64,000 nt of DNA from Gammaproteobacteria bacterium (GCA_024742415.1 JANSYN010000001.1:62001-126000), one strand, 5' to 3'; numbered from the stretch's first letter, positions 18,429-27,382 are shown. The notes: generated from the sequence alone by a model not told the origin. Program-made: numbers and translations.

Positions 18429-19670
18429 ATGCGAGAGCCGATCTACAAGCAGCGCCCGGTTGAACCCAACCCGGCGGATTTCAAGGCGCACAAGGTGCAT
18501 GACTTTATCGTGCTGTGCGAAGCGTTCAGTAATAACTACCTGATCATGACCGCGCAGGGCAATATTCAGATCAATGCCGGTATGGCGATTGAAGCGCCCA
18601 TTATCCGGCAGAATTTCGCGGCGTTTTCAACGCAACCCACCTCCCATGTGATCCTGACCCAGGGGCATGTTGATCATGTCGGTGGCGTGGCTTATTTGCG
18701 TGAGCAGCACCCGGGGCTGACGGTCATTGCGCAGGCCGGTAATCCCGAGCACCAGGCCTATGACGGTCGCCTTGCCAGTTTTCGCGCCAGTCGATCGGCG
18801 TTCGCGTTTACGCAAAAATTTGCCGCGGCCTTTGACAACTATGCGCGCCACGGCGTGACCGAGTTCCCCACCCAGGATGTTCCCACCCCTGATGTGCTGG
18901 TGGAGGACAACCTGCGCCTGAGCGTGGGTGGTTTAGCGCTTGAAGTTATTGCGGTACCTGGTGCCGAGACCAATGACTCGCTGATTGTGTGGCTGCCCGA
19001 ACAACGCATCTGCTTTACTGGCAATCTTTTTGGATGCCCCTTCGGGCACTTTCCCAACCTGGTGACGATACGCGGAGACCGCTATCGCGATGCATTGACC
19101 GTGGCGGCCGCAGTAGAGCGCGTGCGTGACCTGAAACCGCAGATGATTCTGTATGGTCACCACGGCCCGGTGGAGGGGGCCGAGCTGATTGAACGTGAGC
19201 TGGACGCTCTGCATGGCGCCATTCACTACGTGCACGATGCGACAGTGCGCGGCATGAACGACGGTGCAGACGTCTACACCTTGATGCGGGAGATACAGCT
19301 ACCGCCGGAGCTGGAAGTGGGTCAGGGCTACGGTAAGGTGTCCTGGGGCGTGCGCGCAATCTGGGAGAACTACGCGGGATGGTTCCACCATCGCTCTACG
19401 ACAGAGCTTTACAGCGTTCCCTTTACCAGTGTTCACCCCGACTTGCTGGAGCTGGCCGGTGGCAGCACTGCGCTGGTGCAGCGTGCCCGGGAAAAGCTCG
19501 CCGCGGGCCAGCCAGAGCAGGCGCTGCACCTGCTCGACATTGCGCTGTCGGGCGATGATCCAGCGGCCCGCGCTGTGGCCGCGCAGGCGCATCGCGCGCT
19601 GTTGCAGCACAGTGAAAATTTCTGGTTAAGCGCCTGGCTGGAGCAGCAGATCGCGACGCTGGAATCCTGA
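18429..19670 (+). CDS. Alkylsulfatase-like MBL-fold hydrolase
   Basis: Metallo-beta-lactamase-fold protein of 413 residues, related to the alkylsulfatase (SdsA/BDS1) branch. The metal motif reads TQGHVDHVGG at 77-86, so the first His of HxHxDH is Gln78. PGAETNDSLIVWLPE, GNLFG and GHHGPVEG match alkylsulfatase blocks. The region after about residue 255 resembles the helical dimerisation domain and a short C-terminal helical tail. The usual reaction is hydrolysis of alkyl sulfate esters, but substrate is not proved. The ATG at 18429 is chosen because earlier in-frame starts lie within the sulfotransferase gene. No signal peptide is seen. Confidence 0.75.
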   Translation: MREPIYKQRPVEPNPADFKAHKVHDFIVLCEAFSNNYLIMTAQGNIQINAGMAIEAPIIRQNFAAFSTQPTSHVILTQGHVDHVGGVAYLREQHPGLTVIAQAGNPEHQAYDGRLASFRASRSAFAFTQKFAAAFDNYARHGVTEFPTQDVPTPDVLVEDNLRLSVGGLALEVIAVPGAETNDSLIVWLPEQRICFTGNLFGCPFGHFPNLVTIRGDRYRDALTVAAAVERVRDLKPQMILYGHHGPVEGAELIERELDALHGAIHYVHDATVRGMNDGADVYTLMREIQLPPELEVGQGYGKVSWGVRAIWENYAGWFHHRSTTELYSVPFTSVHPDLLELAGGSTALVQRAREKLAAGQPEQALHLLDIALSGDDPAARAVAAQAHRALLQHSENFWLSAWLEQQIATLES

Positions 19671-19749
19671 GTCCCGCGCCGAGCGGGGAACGCAGCAGCC
19701 TGGCGTTACGTGACGCTGGCCGCGGTTACGGTCGGCGTGACCCAGTTGG

Positions 19750-20772
19750 TCAGACCTTACCGCTATCGGGGAGGTAATCCCGCGTCAGCTCGCGCGAGAC
19801 TTTCCACAACCTGGCCGCCATGGCATCGTCCTGCAGGTAAGGGGTCTCCCCCTCGTTGGGCTGGCAGTCGGCAAAATAAAAGCCGCGCACGCCTGCCAGG
19901 TCGGGGTGCGTTGCCACGTAGGTCTGGGTAGCAGCGCCCTCGGGAATGTTCTTCATAAATAACCATCCAAAGTATTTTGACGCCCATTGCTGCCAGGTGG
20001 GCAGGTGCTGCACAAGGTTGGTGCGAATTACGCCCGGATGCACGCTGTTGGCGGTTGCTGCGGTGTGAGAAATCTGCCGCGCGAGTTCCCTGGCACACAG
20101 GGCATTGGCCAGTTTGGATACGCCGTAGGCATCCCATGGATGGTAGTGCTGGCTGCCATCGAGATTGTCAAACTCGATGCCTTTGTCGGCGCGCCGGTGC
20201 GCGAGTGAACTGAGTATGGTGAAGCGCCCGGCGGGGGCGGCCAGCACGCTCTTGCGCAGTTGGTTGATCAGGATGAAGTGCCCCAGGTGATTCACGGCAA
20301 ACTGTTTTTCTACGCCGTTGACCAGTTCCAGTTCCGGCAGCGCCATAATACCCGCGTTGGTAATCAGGCCGTCCAGTGGCGTTTGCAATGCGCGGATGGA
20401 ATCTGCACAACGCACGACAGATTCCCAGTCAGCCAGGTCCAGGAAGGCGGGCGTAGTGCTGCCGGTGACACTGGCGCAGGCTGTTTCGGCTTTTTCCCGG
20501 GTGCGCGCAATGCCAATGACATGGGCGCCGCGCAGGGCCAGCACACGCATGGTTTCCAGCCCGAGGCCGGAGTTACAGCCGGTGATGGCGATTGTCAGGC
20601 CATCCAGGTTCAGCCCCTGCGTGACGTCCTCGGCGGTAGACTTGCTGTTAAACGGGCTGCGCGGCGGTTCACGGGTAATAATCTGCGCCACGACCGAGGC
20701 GGGCAGGGCGGACAGCACGGCCAGCGTTGTGCCGTACTTGAGCAACAGCCGTCGATTGATGGGGTGCTGCAT
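19750..20772 (-). CDS. SDR family oxidoreductase with Tat-like signal
   Basis: A 340-residue short-chain dehydrogenase. Residues 7-30 look like a twin-arginine signal: NRRLLLKYGTTLAVLSALPASVVAQ, with two Arg, a mildly hydrophobic core and an AxA-like end. The Rossmann domain starts near 60 with TGCNSGLG, continues with NAGI, and has the catalytic YGVSK. The arrangement resembles retinol dehydrogenase/WW-type SDRs. GGAG before the ATG at 20772 supports the start. If exported, it would carry its NAD(P) through the Tat system already bound. Otherwise the N-terminus is a membrane anchor. Confidence 0.8.
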   Translation of the reverse strand: MQHPINRRLLLKYGTTLAVLSALPASVVAQIITREPPRSPFNSKSTAEDVTQGLNLDGLTIAITGCNSGLGLETMRVLALRGAHVIGIARTREKAETACASVTGSTTPAFLDLADWESVVRCADSIRALQTPLDGLITNAGIMALPELELVNGVEKQFAVNHLGHFILINQLRKSVLAAPAGRFTILSSLAHRRADKGIEFDNLDGSQHYHPWDAYGVSKLANALCARELARQISHTAATANSVHPGVIRTNLVQHLPTWQQWASKYFGWLFMKNIPEGAATQTYVATHPDLAGVRGFYFADCQPNEGETPYLQDDAMAARLWKVSRELTRDYLPDSGKV

Positions 20773-20984
20773 GGTGGGGTCTCCGCGAGCCTGTGGTTGA
20801 AAAAAAGTGTATCAGCGAGTCGGCTATAAGCCCGCAGCCTGGCGGTACGCGGGCAATCTGGCTGTCACACACTAGGTCGCAGGTGTGAGCAGTGGCGCCT
20901 GGCGCCTCGGCCAGCGTGTCTCGGGGTGATGCGCGCCGCCTGGCACGGCGCGCAGCGGCTCAGGCTGCCCTGCGGGCCGTACCG

Positions 20985-21776
20985 TCAGGTGAGCAGTTCA
21001 GGCTGTTCCCGGGTAATCACGTCATACAGTGGCTGAAAGCTGAACCAGCCTGCCAGGGGAGTGCCCACGGTGTCGTAGGTTTGGCGGGCCACGGCATCGT
21101 CAATGAGCCGCGGTGTTCCTGCCGCATCGGCTGCAAGCTGTGCCTGGCAGCTGCGTTCCATGGTGATATACCACCAGGCCGCGGCGTCAATCGTCTCGCC
21201 GACGGTGAGTAACCCGTGGTTCTGCAAAATGGCTGCTTTCTTGTCGCCCAGTGCTGCGGCGATACGTTCGCCTTCGCTGTTGTCCAGTACGACGCCGGTG
21301 AATTCATCGAACAGCACATGGTCGTCGTAAAAAGCGCAGCTGTCCTGGGTGATCGGGTCCAGGGTTTTGCCCAGGGCGGAGAACGCCTTGCCATACACCG
21401 AGTGAGAATGCGCCGCAGCTGTCACCGCCGGGTTGGCCATGTGGATGCGCGAGTGAATGGTGAATGCCGCGCCATTGAGCAAGCCCTCGCCCTCCACGAC
21501 CTCGCCGTGATGGTTGACCAGCAGCAGCTCGGAGACGCGCATTTGCTTAAAGGAGCGACCCATGGGGTTGACCCAGAAGTGATCCAGTTTTTCGGGGTCG
21601 CGCACGGTGATGTGGCCTGCCACGCCCTCATCAAAGCCCATTTTTCCAAACAGGCGCAGCGCTGCGGCGAGTTTGTTTTTGCGATCCTGGCGAATCGCTG
21701 CAACACCCTCGGGCATCAAGTCCAGTGGGTTGGAGTCCTGCATATTCATAACAATGCTGTTGCTGGGCTGCGACAT
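20985..21776 (-). CDS. Class II aldolase/adducin family protein
   Basis: A 263-residue protein of the zinc-dependent class II aldolase/adducin fold. Zinc ligands are visible in AAHSHSVYG and LQNHGLLTVG, and AGHITVRDP is the usual N-terminal block. Characterised relatives are fuculose-phosphate aldolase and similar enzymes; many longer members of unknown substrate act on small hydroxy compounds. The start ATG 21776 follows GGGAG at a usual distance and avoids a 21-residue extension. It lies 115 nt downstream of fghA on the same strand, so read-through from the formaldehyde genes is possible. Confidence 0.85.
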   Translation of the reverse strand: MSQPSNSIVMNMQDSNPLDLMPEGVAAIRQDRKNKLAAALRLFGKMGFDEGVAGHITVRDPEKLDHFWVNPMGRSFKQMRVSELLLVNHHGEVVEGEGLLNGAAFTIHSRIHMANPAVTAAAHSHSVYGKAFSALGKTLDPITQDSCAFYDDHVLFDEFTGVVLDNSEGERIAAALGDKKAAILQNHGLLTVGETIDAAAWWYITMERSCQAQLAADAAGTPRLIDDAVARQTYDTVGTPLAGWFSFQPLYDVITREQPELLT

Positions 21777-21891
21777 GGTGTGAGCTCCCTGGTAAGCGGT
21801 ATCTGGCCAATAGTATGGCGCGTTCTGGTGACTATGCAATGAGACCCTGTAAATTCCAGTCTCGATCGAAACAGTCGTGGTCGATGTTCAG

Positions 21892-22725
21892 TTACAGATG
21901 CTGTGCATGAAAGCGGATGTGGTCCTCGATGAAGGTGCTGATGAAGAAATAGCTGTGATCGTAACCATCCTGCATGCGCAGCGTCAGTGGGTAGCCCGCA
22001 TCGGTGGCAGCGACCTGCAGCAGGTGCGGCTTGAGTTGCTCCGCCAGAAAGTCATCTGCGCTGCCCTGGTCCACCAGCATTGGAAGCTGGGTGGGGGCCT
22101 GTGGCAGTAAGGCGCAGGCGTCGTAAGCCCGCCATGCCGTGCGATCCTCGCCCAGGTAGTTGCCTAGTGCTTTCTCGCCCCAGGGACAGTTCAGGGGGGA
22201 GCAAATTGGCGCAAATGCGGATACCGAGCGGTAGCGGTCTGTGTTTTTCAAGGCGATGGTCAGTGCGCCGTGCCCGCCCATGGAATGGCCGGATATTGCC
22301 GCTCTTTGCGCATCGACGGGAAGCTCCGCACTGACCAGGGCGGGCAGTTCCTCGACGATATAGTCGTACATGTTGTAGTGCGTTGACCACGGCGCCTGGG
22401 TTGCATTGACGTAGAAACCAGCGCCGAGGCCAAAATCGTAGGCACCGTCGGGGTCATCGGGCACGCCATCGCCACGCGGGCTGGTGTCGGGGGCGACAAT
22501 CGCAATGCCGGCGGCGGCCGCGGCGCGCTGGGCAGCGGCCTTGGTAACAAAGTTCTCGTCTGTGCAGGTCAGGCCAGACAACCAGTACAGTACGGGCACG
22601 TCGCCAGCTGACGCCGCCGGCGGCAAATAGACTGAGAAGTTCATGGTGCAGTTGAGTGCCCGTGACTGGTGCTCATAGCGTAACTGGCGCCCGTCAAAGC
22701 AGCGGTTTTCAGCAATCTGTTTCAT
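21892..22725 (-). CDS. fghA: S-formylglutathione hydrolase
   Basis: Serine hydrolase of 277 residues, the standard length, that turns S-formylglutathione into formate and glutathione, the last step of glutathione-dependent formaldehyde oxidation. Diagnostic blocks are [19 protein letters not shown] and the nucleophile elbow [10 protein letters not shown]. The Asp and His of the triad fall in DQGSADDFL and DGYDHSYFF. It is encoded 95 nt after adhC on the same strand and is almost certainly co-transcribed. The start ATG 22725 matches the family N-terminus ([12 protein letters not shown]). Confidence 0.96.
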   Translation of the reverse strand: MKQIAENRCFDGRQLRYEHQSRALNCTMNFSVYLPPAASAGDVPVLYWLSGLTCTDENFVTKAAAQRAAAAAGIAIVAPDTSPRGDGVPDDPDGAYDFGLGAGFYVNATQAPWSTHYNMYDYIVEELPALVSAELPVDAQRAAISGHSMGGHGALTIALKNTDRYRSVSAFAPICSPLNCPWGEKALGNYLGEDRTAWRAYDACALLPQAPTQLPMLVDQGSADDFLAEQLKPHLLQVAATDAGYPLTLRMQDGYDHSYFFISTFIEDHIRFHAQHL

Positions 22726-22820
22726 GCAGGTATCCGGGGTTGTTCCTGTGTTTGTATGCAAGACTGTATTGTCGTTGCGATTTCGCGCTCGCGCACCGCA
22801 CACGATGGCGCTTGCCTTCG

Positions 22821-23927
22821 CTAATACAGTACCACCGAACGAATGCTCTGGCCGCTGTGCATGAGGTCAAAGGCGCTGTTGATAGCGTCCAGCGGCATGG
22901 TGTGGGTGATCAGGTCATCGATATTGATCTTGCCTTCCATGTACCAGTCAACGATCCTGGGGACGTCTGTGCGACCGCGCGCGCCGCCAAAGGCGGTGCC
23001 GCGCCAGGAGCGCCCAGTGACCAGTTGGAAGGGGCGGGTGGATATTTCCTGCCCTGCGCCGGCCACGCCGATGATGCAGCTTTGTCCCCAGCCCTTGTGG
23101 CAGCACTCCAGTGCCTGGCGCATGACATTGACGTTGCCGATACACTCAAAGCTGTAGTCCACGCCGCCGCCAGTCATGTCGATCAGGTGGTCCACGACGT
23201 TGTCTACCTCATTCGGATTGACGAAGTCGGTCATGCCAAACTGCTTGCCCAGGCTGGCCTTGTCGGGGTTGGTGTCGACACCGATGATGCGCGTTGCACC
23301 GACCATGCGCGCACCCTGGATAACGTTCAGGCCGATCCCGCCAAGACCAAACACCGCCACGGTGGAGCCGGGTTCTACGTTCATGGTAAAGGCCACGGCG
23401 CCAATGCCAGTGGTCACACCGCAGCCGATGTAACAAATCTTGTCGAAGGGCGCGTCCTTGCGCACCTTGGCCAGGGCGATCTCGGGCAGCACGGTGAAAT
23501 TAGAGAACGTGGAACACCCCATGTAGTGCAGGATGGGTTCGCCATCGAGTGAAAAGCGGCTGCTGCCATCGGGCATCACGCCCTGGCCCTGGGTGGAGCG
23601 GATCGCCTGGCACAGGTTAGTTTTGGGGTGCAGGCAAAAATCACATTCGCGGCATTCCGGGGTGTACAGTGGAATGACGTGATCGCCCGGCTGGACGCTG
23701 GTGACGCCGGCCCCCACCTCCACGACAACGCCGGCGCCCTCGTGGCCCAGCACTGCGGGAAACGCGCCTTCGGGATCATCACCGGAGAGAGTGAACGCAT
23801 CCGTGTGGCAGACACCGGTGGCTTTGATCTCTACCAGTACCTCGCCGGCTCGCGGCCCCTCGAGGTCCAGCTCGACGATTTCCAGGGGCTTGCCTGCTGC
23901 AAAAGCGACCGCTGCGCGTGTTTTCAT
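22821..23927 (-). CDS. adhC: S-(hydroxymethyl)glutathione dehydrogenase / class III alcohol dehydrogenase
   Basis: Zinc- and NAD-dependent medium-chain dehydrogenase of 368 residues that oxidises S-hydroxymethylglutathione, and can also reduce S-nitrosoglutathione. The catalytic zinc site is [12 protein letters not shown] and GHEGAG. The structural zinc site is [15 protein letters not shown]. The NAD fold shows [14 protein letters not shown]. Start ATG 23927 has GGAG six bases upstream and gives the standard MKTRAAVAF; an ATG four codons earlier is less likely. With fghA downstream it forms the formaldehyde detoxification pair. No FrmR-type repressor gene is seen. Confidence 0.97.
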   Translation of the reverse strand: MKTRAAVAFAAGKPLEIVELDLEGPRAGEVLVEIKATGVCHTDAFTLSGDDPEGAFPAVLGHEGAGVVVEVGAGVTSVQPGDHVIPLYTPECRECDFCLHPKTNLCQAIRSTQGQGVMPDGSSRFSLDGEPILHYMGCSTFSNFTVLPEIALAKVRKDAPFDKICYIGCGVTTGIGAVAFTMNVEPGSTVAVFGLGGIGLNVIQGARMVGATRIIGVDTNPDKASLGKQFGMTDFVNPNEVDNVVDHLIDMTGGGVDYSFECIGNVNVMRQALECCHKGWGQSCIIGVAGAGQEISTRPFQLVTGRSWRGTAFGGARGRTDVPRIVDWYMEGKINIDDLITHTMPLDAINSAFDLMHSGQSIRSVVLY

Positions 23928-24025
23928 GAGTATCTCCATCGTGCAAAAAAATATGCGGGCCAGTCTATAGGCTTAACGCGGCAATTAGAATACGGGCGCC
24001 GCAACGCGTGGTTGATCCCCCCGTT

Positions 24026-24904
24026 TCAGCTTGCATGGCACAGCTGCAGCCACTGCTTGAGTGCGGCACCGTGGAATTTTTCGCGGTGGGTGATCAGGTA
24101 CCACTGGCGTTTGAAGTCACGTCCGGGAACCGCTACGGGCACCAGAGTGCCGCGCTCGAAGGCATCCTGCAGGCAGATTCTCGACAGACAGCCGACACCC
24201 AGGCCTGCTTCAACGGCGCGCTTTATCGCTTCAGTGTGCTGAAGTTCCAGATCGATATGCAGATCACTGAGAATGCCCTGCATGGCGCGATCGAATGCCT
24301 GGCGAGTGCCAGAGCCCGGTTCACGTAAAATCCAGCTCTGCTGCATCAGCGCGTCATCATCCACGGCCTTGACGCCTGCCAGGGGGTGCCGAGGATGCGC
24401 AAACACCACCAGCTCGTCTGCGCGCCAGTGTGTTATCTGCAGTGCGCTGTGGTGCAGCTCGCCTTCAATCATGCCCATGTCGAGGTCAAAGCTGGCCACC
24501 TGGTGCGCGATCGACTGCGTATTGGCGACCTGCAGGTTGATCTGTGCCTGGGCAAAGCGCTTTTTGAACTGTGCAATCATGGGCACGGTCACGTAGTTGC
24601 CGATGGTGAGGGTGGCGCCAATATTGAGGTGCCCAACGGTGAGGTCGCCGGCCAGTGCGGCCTCGAACGCCTGCGCCTGATCCAGCAGGCGCTCTGCCTG
24701 TGGCCGCAGTTCATGCCCCAGTTCACTCAGTTGCAGGCGTTTACCGACGCGGTCGAACAACTGGACGCCAAATTGCCCTTCCAGTTCTTTCAGGGCGCTG
24801 CTGGCCGCTGACTGCGACATCGCCAGGCCCTGGGCCGCTCGGCTGACATTCTCGTGCCGGGCAACACCCAGGAATACTTCGAGTTGACGCAGGCTGTAGC
24901 GCAT
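24026..24904 (-). CDS. LysR-type regulator, FinR-like
   Basis: LysR-type transcription factor of 292 residues. The winged helix-turn-helix fills residues 1-60 (LRQLEVFLGVARHENVSRAA, then SQSAASSALKELE), and the two-lobed effector domain follows. It is divergent from the ferredoxin-NADP reductase gene across 131 bp, the arrangement described for FinR and fpr in Pseudomonas, where FinR activates fpr under oxidative or sulfite-related stress. That role here is inferred from synteny; a CysB-like or other metabolic role is possible. The shared promoter region has an ATC-N9-GAT site. Confidence 0.85.
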   Translation of the reverse strand: MRYSLRQLEVFLGVARHENVSRAAQGLAMSQSAASSALKELEGQFGVQLFDRVGKRLQLSELGHELRPQAERLLDQAQAFEAALAGDLTVGHLNIGATLTIGNYVTVPMIAQFKKRFAQAQINLQVANTQSIAHQVASFDLDMGMIEGELHHSALQITHWRADELVVFAHPRHPLAGVKAVDDDALMQQSWILREPGSGTRQAFDRAMQGILSDLHIDLELQHTEAIKRAVEAGLGVGCLSRICLQDAFERGTLVPVAVPGRDFKRQWYLITHREKFHGAALKQWLQLCHAS

Positions 24905-25035
24905 GGGGTAGTACCTCCCGAGCGGGTATTATATATCTATAAAATAGATTAACTATATCAAATATATCTGTTTTACAGGTATGTGGCCAGCGCCTATTCT
25001 GTCGCCAATGCAACGCGTCTTATCAGGAGTATGAA
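24905..25035. promoter_or_regulatory. Divergent promoter region with LysR-type boxes
   Basis: This AT-rich 131-bp gap separates the LysR-type gene from fpr, in sharp contrast to the GC-rich genes around it. ATCTATAAAATAGAT at 24935-24949 is a perfect inverted repeat and fits the LysR-type consensus ATC-N9-GAT. A second inverted repeat, CTGT-TTT-ACAG, lies at 24968-24978, nearer to fpr. Autoregulation of the regulator plus activation of fpr is the expected logic. Promoter elements are too degenerate to place. Confidence 0.65.
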
Positions 25036-25809
25036 ATGGCGGATTTACTGCGACAGGAAGTCACCCAGGTGCACCATTGGACCGACAGCCTCTTTAGCTT
25101 CAGGACAACACGCAACCCGGGCTTTCGGTTCAAGAACGGGCACTTCACGATGATTGGCCTGGAACAGGAGGGGCGACCCTTGCTGCGCGCTTACAGTATG
25201 GCGAGCGCCAATTATGAAGATGAGTTGGAGTTTTTCAGCATCAAGGTCGCCGATGGCCCGCTGACATCCCGGCTGCAGAGCATTGCCGTGGGTGATGAGG
25301 TGCTGGTCAATAGCAAGGCGACAGGCACACTGGTGCAGGACAACCTGCTGCCGGGCAAGCACCTGTACCTGCTGGCGACCGGGACCGGGCTCGCGCCGTT
25401 CCTGAGCATTATTCGCGACCCGGAAACCTATGAAAACTACGACAAGGTCGTATTGACCCATGGCTGCCGGTTTGTCGATGAGTTGGCCTATCGCGACCTC
25501 ATCACGCAGGAATTGCCAAATCACGAATATCTCGGCGAGGCGGTGCGCGACAAGCTCGTCTATTACCCGACGGTAACCCGCGAGAAGTTCACCAACAATG
25601 GCAGGCTGACGGATTTGCTGCGTATCGGCAAGCTGGCGCACGATGTGGGCCTGCCCGCGATCAACCCGCAGGATGATCGTTTTATGATCTGCGGCAGCCC
25701 CAGCATGCTCAAGGATCTCTGCGGCATTCTGGATGAGCGGGGTTTTACGGAAGCGCGCCACGGCGAGGCAGGGCACTATGTCATTGAGCGAGCCTTTGTC
25801 GAAAGCTAA
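25036..25809 (+). CDS. fpr: Ferredoxin--NADP reductase
   Basis: FAD-containing ferredoxin/flavodoxin-NADP reductase of 257 residues, the normal size for the bacterial (FprA/Azotobacter) subclass. FAD is bound by RAYSMASANYEDELEFF and the NADP side is formed by ATGTGLAPFLSIIRD and FMICGSPSMLKD. The C-terminus ends in YVIERAFVES, in line with this subclass. It moves electrons between NADPH and ferredoxin or flavodoxin and helps supply iron-sulfur enzymes under oxidative stress. AGGAG lies six bases before ATG 25036. Confidence 0.95.
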   Translation: MADLLRQEVTQVHHWTDSLFSFRTTRNPGFRFKNGHFTMIGLEQEGRPLLRAYSMASANYEDELEFFSIKVADGPLTSRLQSIAVGDEVLVNSKATGTLVQDNLLPGKHLYLLATGTGLAPFLSIIRDPETYENYDKVVLTHGCRFVDELAYRDLITQELPNHEYLGEAVRDKLVYYPTVTREKFTNNGRLTDLLRIGKLAHDVGLPAINPQDDRFMICGSPSMLKDLCGILDERGFTEARHGEAGHYVIERAFVES

Positions 25810-25941
25810 CCCGCTTTGGCATCACCCTGCATAAGGTTGGCGCAGCGCGGGAGCACCCGGGCTCAAAGCGAGGCTTTGCGTTGGCTGCGGCGTCCCTTAT
25901 GATGGCAGCATCACAGGGATGCGACTTGTCAGGGAGGGGCG

Positions 25942-26472
25942 GTGAGCCTAACCGTTATCGCGCTGGTGCTGCTGGTGGTCGCCGCGGCGATCGCCTACAT
26001 TATCTGGAGGCAGGCGCAAAATACCCGCTCGTCATCGTCCAGGGAGCGGGCTGCCAAAGGTAAACCGGCCAATCGTGCCGATGCGGCGGCATCCAGGCAG
26101 GGTGTCGGCGCGAAGAAGCCACCTCGCAGCAGTGCCGGCAAGCGCAGCGCCGGGCGCAGTCACAAGCACAATCAGGCACCGCCGCTGAATCCTTTCCGGG
26201 CGACCTCGATCAAACCGGGTAAGCAGGCCTGCGAGGCCGTAATCGCAGTGAAGCGAAAGCGCTACCTGGTGGCGCGCGATGACATCCCTTCACTGCCGCT
26301 GGCCGGGTGTACCTCATTCAATTGCAATTGCAAATACGTCAAGCACAGTGATCGTCGCAATGCGATGGAGGGGGATCGCAGGGCCCTGGGCGGCCTGCGT
26401 CGTGAGTTGATGTCACAGGCGCGGGATACCGAGCGCAGGAGGGTGCGCAGGGGCCGCCGTTCGGATGATTAA
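25942..26472 (+). CDS. Membrane-anchored basic protein with Cys-rich C-terminal motif
   Basis: Hypothetical 176-residue protein starting at GTG 25942 behind a strong AGGGAGG. Residues 4-22 form one membrane anchor (VIALVLLVVAAAIAYIIW). Residues 25-90 are a Lys/Arg/Ser/Ala-rich, disordered linker. The C-terminal part carries Cys97 and the block GCTSFNCNCKYVKHSDRR, with Cys123, Cys128, Cys130 and His135, which may bind a metal. The very C-terminus is Arg-rich. I do not recognise a named family for this protein. It has no obvious operon partner. Confidence 0.7.
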   Translation: MSLTVIALVLLVVAAAIAYIIWRQAQNTRSSSSRERAAKGKPANRADAAASRQGVGAKKPPRSSAGKRSAGRSHKHNQAPPLNPFRATSIKPGKQACEAVIAVKRKRYLVARDDIPSLPLAGCTSFNCNCKYVKHSDRRNAMEGDRRALGGLRRELMSQARDTERRRVRRGRRSDD

Positions 26473-26473
26473 G

Positions 26474-26504
26474 TGCCTGCCGGTGCCACCTGCCAGGGCA
26501 GGCA
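26474..26504 (+). terminator. Stem-loop after the Cys-rich protein gene
   Basis: TGCCTGCC (26474-26481) pairs perfectly with GGCAGGCA (26497-26504) around a 15-nt loop, starting 2 nt after the stop codon. No run of T follows, so it is at best a weak or Rho-assisted terminator, or it protects the mRNA 3' end. Confidence 0.35.
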
Positions 26505-26540
26505 ACGGCGCTACAAAATGGCAAAACGAACAGCACAGCA

Positions 26541-26588
26541 AATAGCACAACAAATGTGACAGCCAATGTGACAGCCAATGTGACAACG
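26541..26588. repeat. 12-bp tandem repeat between convergent genes
   Basis: Two exact copies of AATGTGACAGCC (26553-26564 and 26565-26576) are followed by a third that differs at its last three bases (AATGTGACAACG) and preceded by a more diverged unit (26541-26552). The array lies between the 3' ends of the Cys-rich protein gene and the convergent MaoC gene. It reads without stops on the minus strand as a Val/Thr/Leu-rich peptide, but I see no sign that it is translated. Confidence 0.75.
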
Positions 26589-26607
26589 ACGGCCACGCAG
26601 CGGGGCG

Positions 26608-27051
26608 TCAGCCGCTGCGCATCTGGATCAGTGCGCTCGTCACGTAGCTGAACAGCAGTGTGCCGCGCTGATTGAACAGCTCTGCCCTGGACCTGAGAAT
26701 CGCTTCCCCCGGGCGCGAGCGCGAGGGGCGTTTATCCAGGTACAGGCAGTGACACTGCAAGACGTCGCCGGCGTAGGCAGGTGCATGGTTTCTCAATTCG
26801 TCGATGCCCAGTGAACTTAACGCGGCGATTTTCTCGGTGGCGCTGTGACCGAGTTGGACGCTGATAGCGAACAGGTGGACGGTAGAGGCAACCAGTCCGC
26901 CGTAGAAAGTGTCTTTGGCGGCTTCTGGGTCCGTATGGAAGGGAAAGGGATCCCATTCCTGCGCCAGCGCAATGATGTTCTGCTCGGTGACATGATAGCG
27001 CGCGGGAAACACCACGCTCTGGCCGACGACGATGTCTTCATAGTAAGTCAC
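26608..27051 (-). CDS. MaoC-type hotdog dehydratase
   Basis: A 147-residue protein of the MaoC/(R)-hydratase hotdog family, which adds water to or removes it from acyl-CoA thioesters. The hydratase motif is visible as WDPFPFHTDPEAA, with the catalytic Asp and His in place, followed by YGGLVASTVHLFAI. The start is GTG 27051. It stands alone at the end of a convergent pair, with a divergent lipoprotein gene behind it. The substrate is unknown; medium-chain or branched acyl-CoA is usual. Confidence 0.85.
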   Translation of the reverse strand: MTYYEDIVVGQSVVFPARYHVTEQNIIALAQEWDPFPFHTDPEAAKDTFYGGLVASTVHLFAISVQLGHSATEKIAALSSLGIDELRNHAPAYAGDVLQCHCLYLDKRPSRSRPGEAILRSRAELFNQRGTLLFSYVTSALIQMRSG

Positions 27052-27382
27052 GGTTGGACGACACTCCCTGCGTTGTTGTAAGCGGCGATAAATGGCCGGG
27101 CGTCCCTGTTGTGCGGCCCGGTACTATAAGCGCGGCATGGGGATTGTCCAATACGCACCGGCGGGTCTGTCCCCGGGTTGGCGCAGGAGTCAACCGGGGA
27201 ATAAATAGTTGTACGTGCCTGCTCCTGCGTCCTGCCGGCTGGCGCGCCGCGTCTGCGCCAGTCCGGGATTGCGGTTGCCGTGTTCCGGTGCGGCGTATAC
27301 AGTGAGGCCAACATGAAGGAGAGCCTTTTTCGGTTCCCGGATTTCGCTCACCGCAAATAGATTGCCAGCAGGAGAACCCCTT
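27052..27382. other. Intergenic region between divergent maoC-like and DUF4136 genes
   Basis: No gene is supported in these 331 bp. A possible promoter for the rightward lipoprotein gene is TTGCCG (27275-27280) and TATACA (27296-27301); the 15-bp spacing is short. The leftward promoter for the MaoC gene should also lie here but is not clear. I see no riboswitch-like structure or tRNA. Confidence 0.4.

Noticed and set aside
26339-26596. Hydrophobic Val/Thr/Leu open frame on the minus strand
   Set aside because: It is made by the 12-bp repeats and the antisense of the Cys-rich protein gene.
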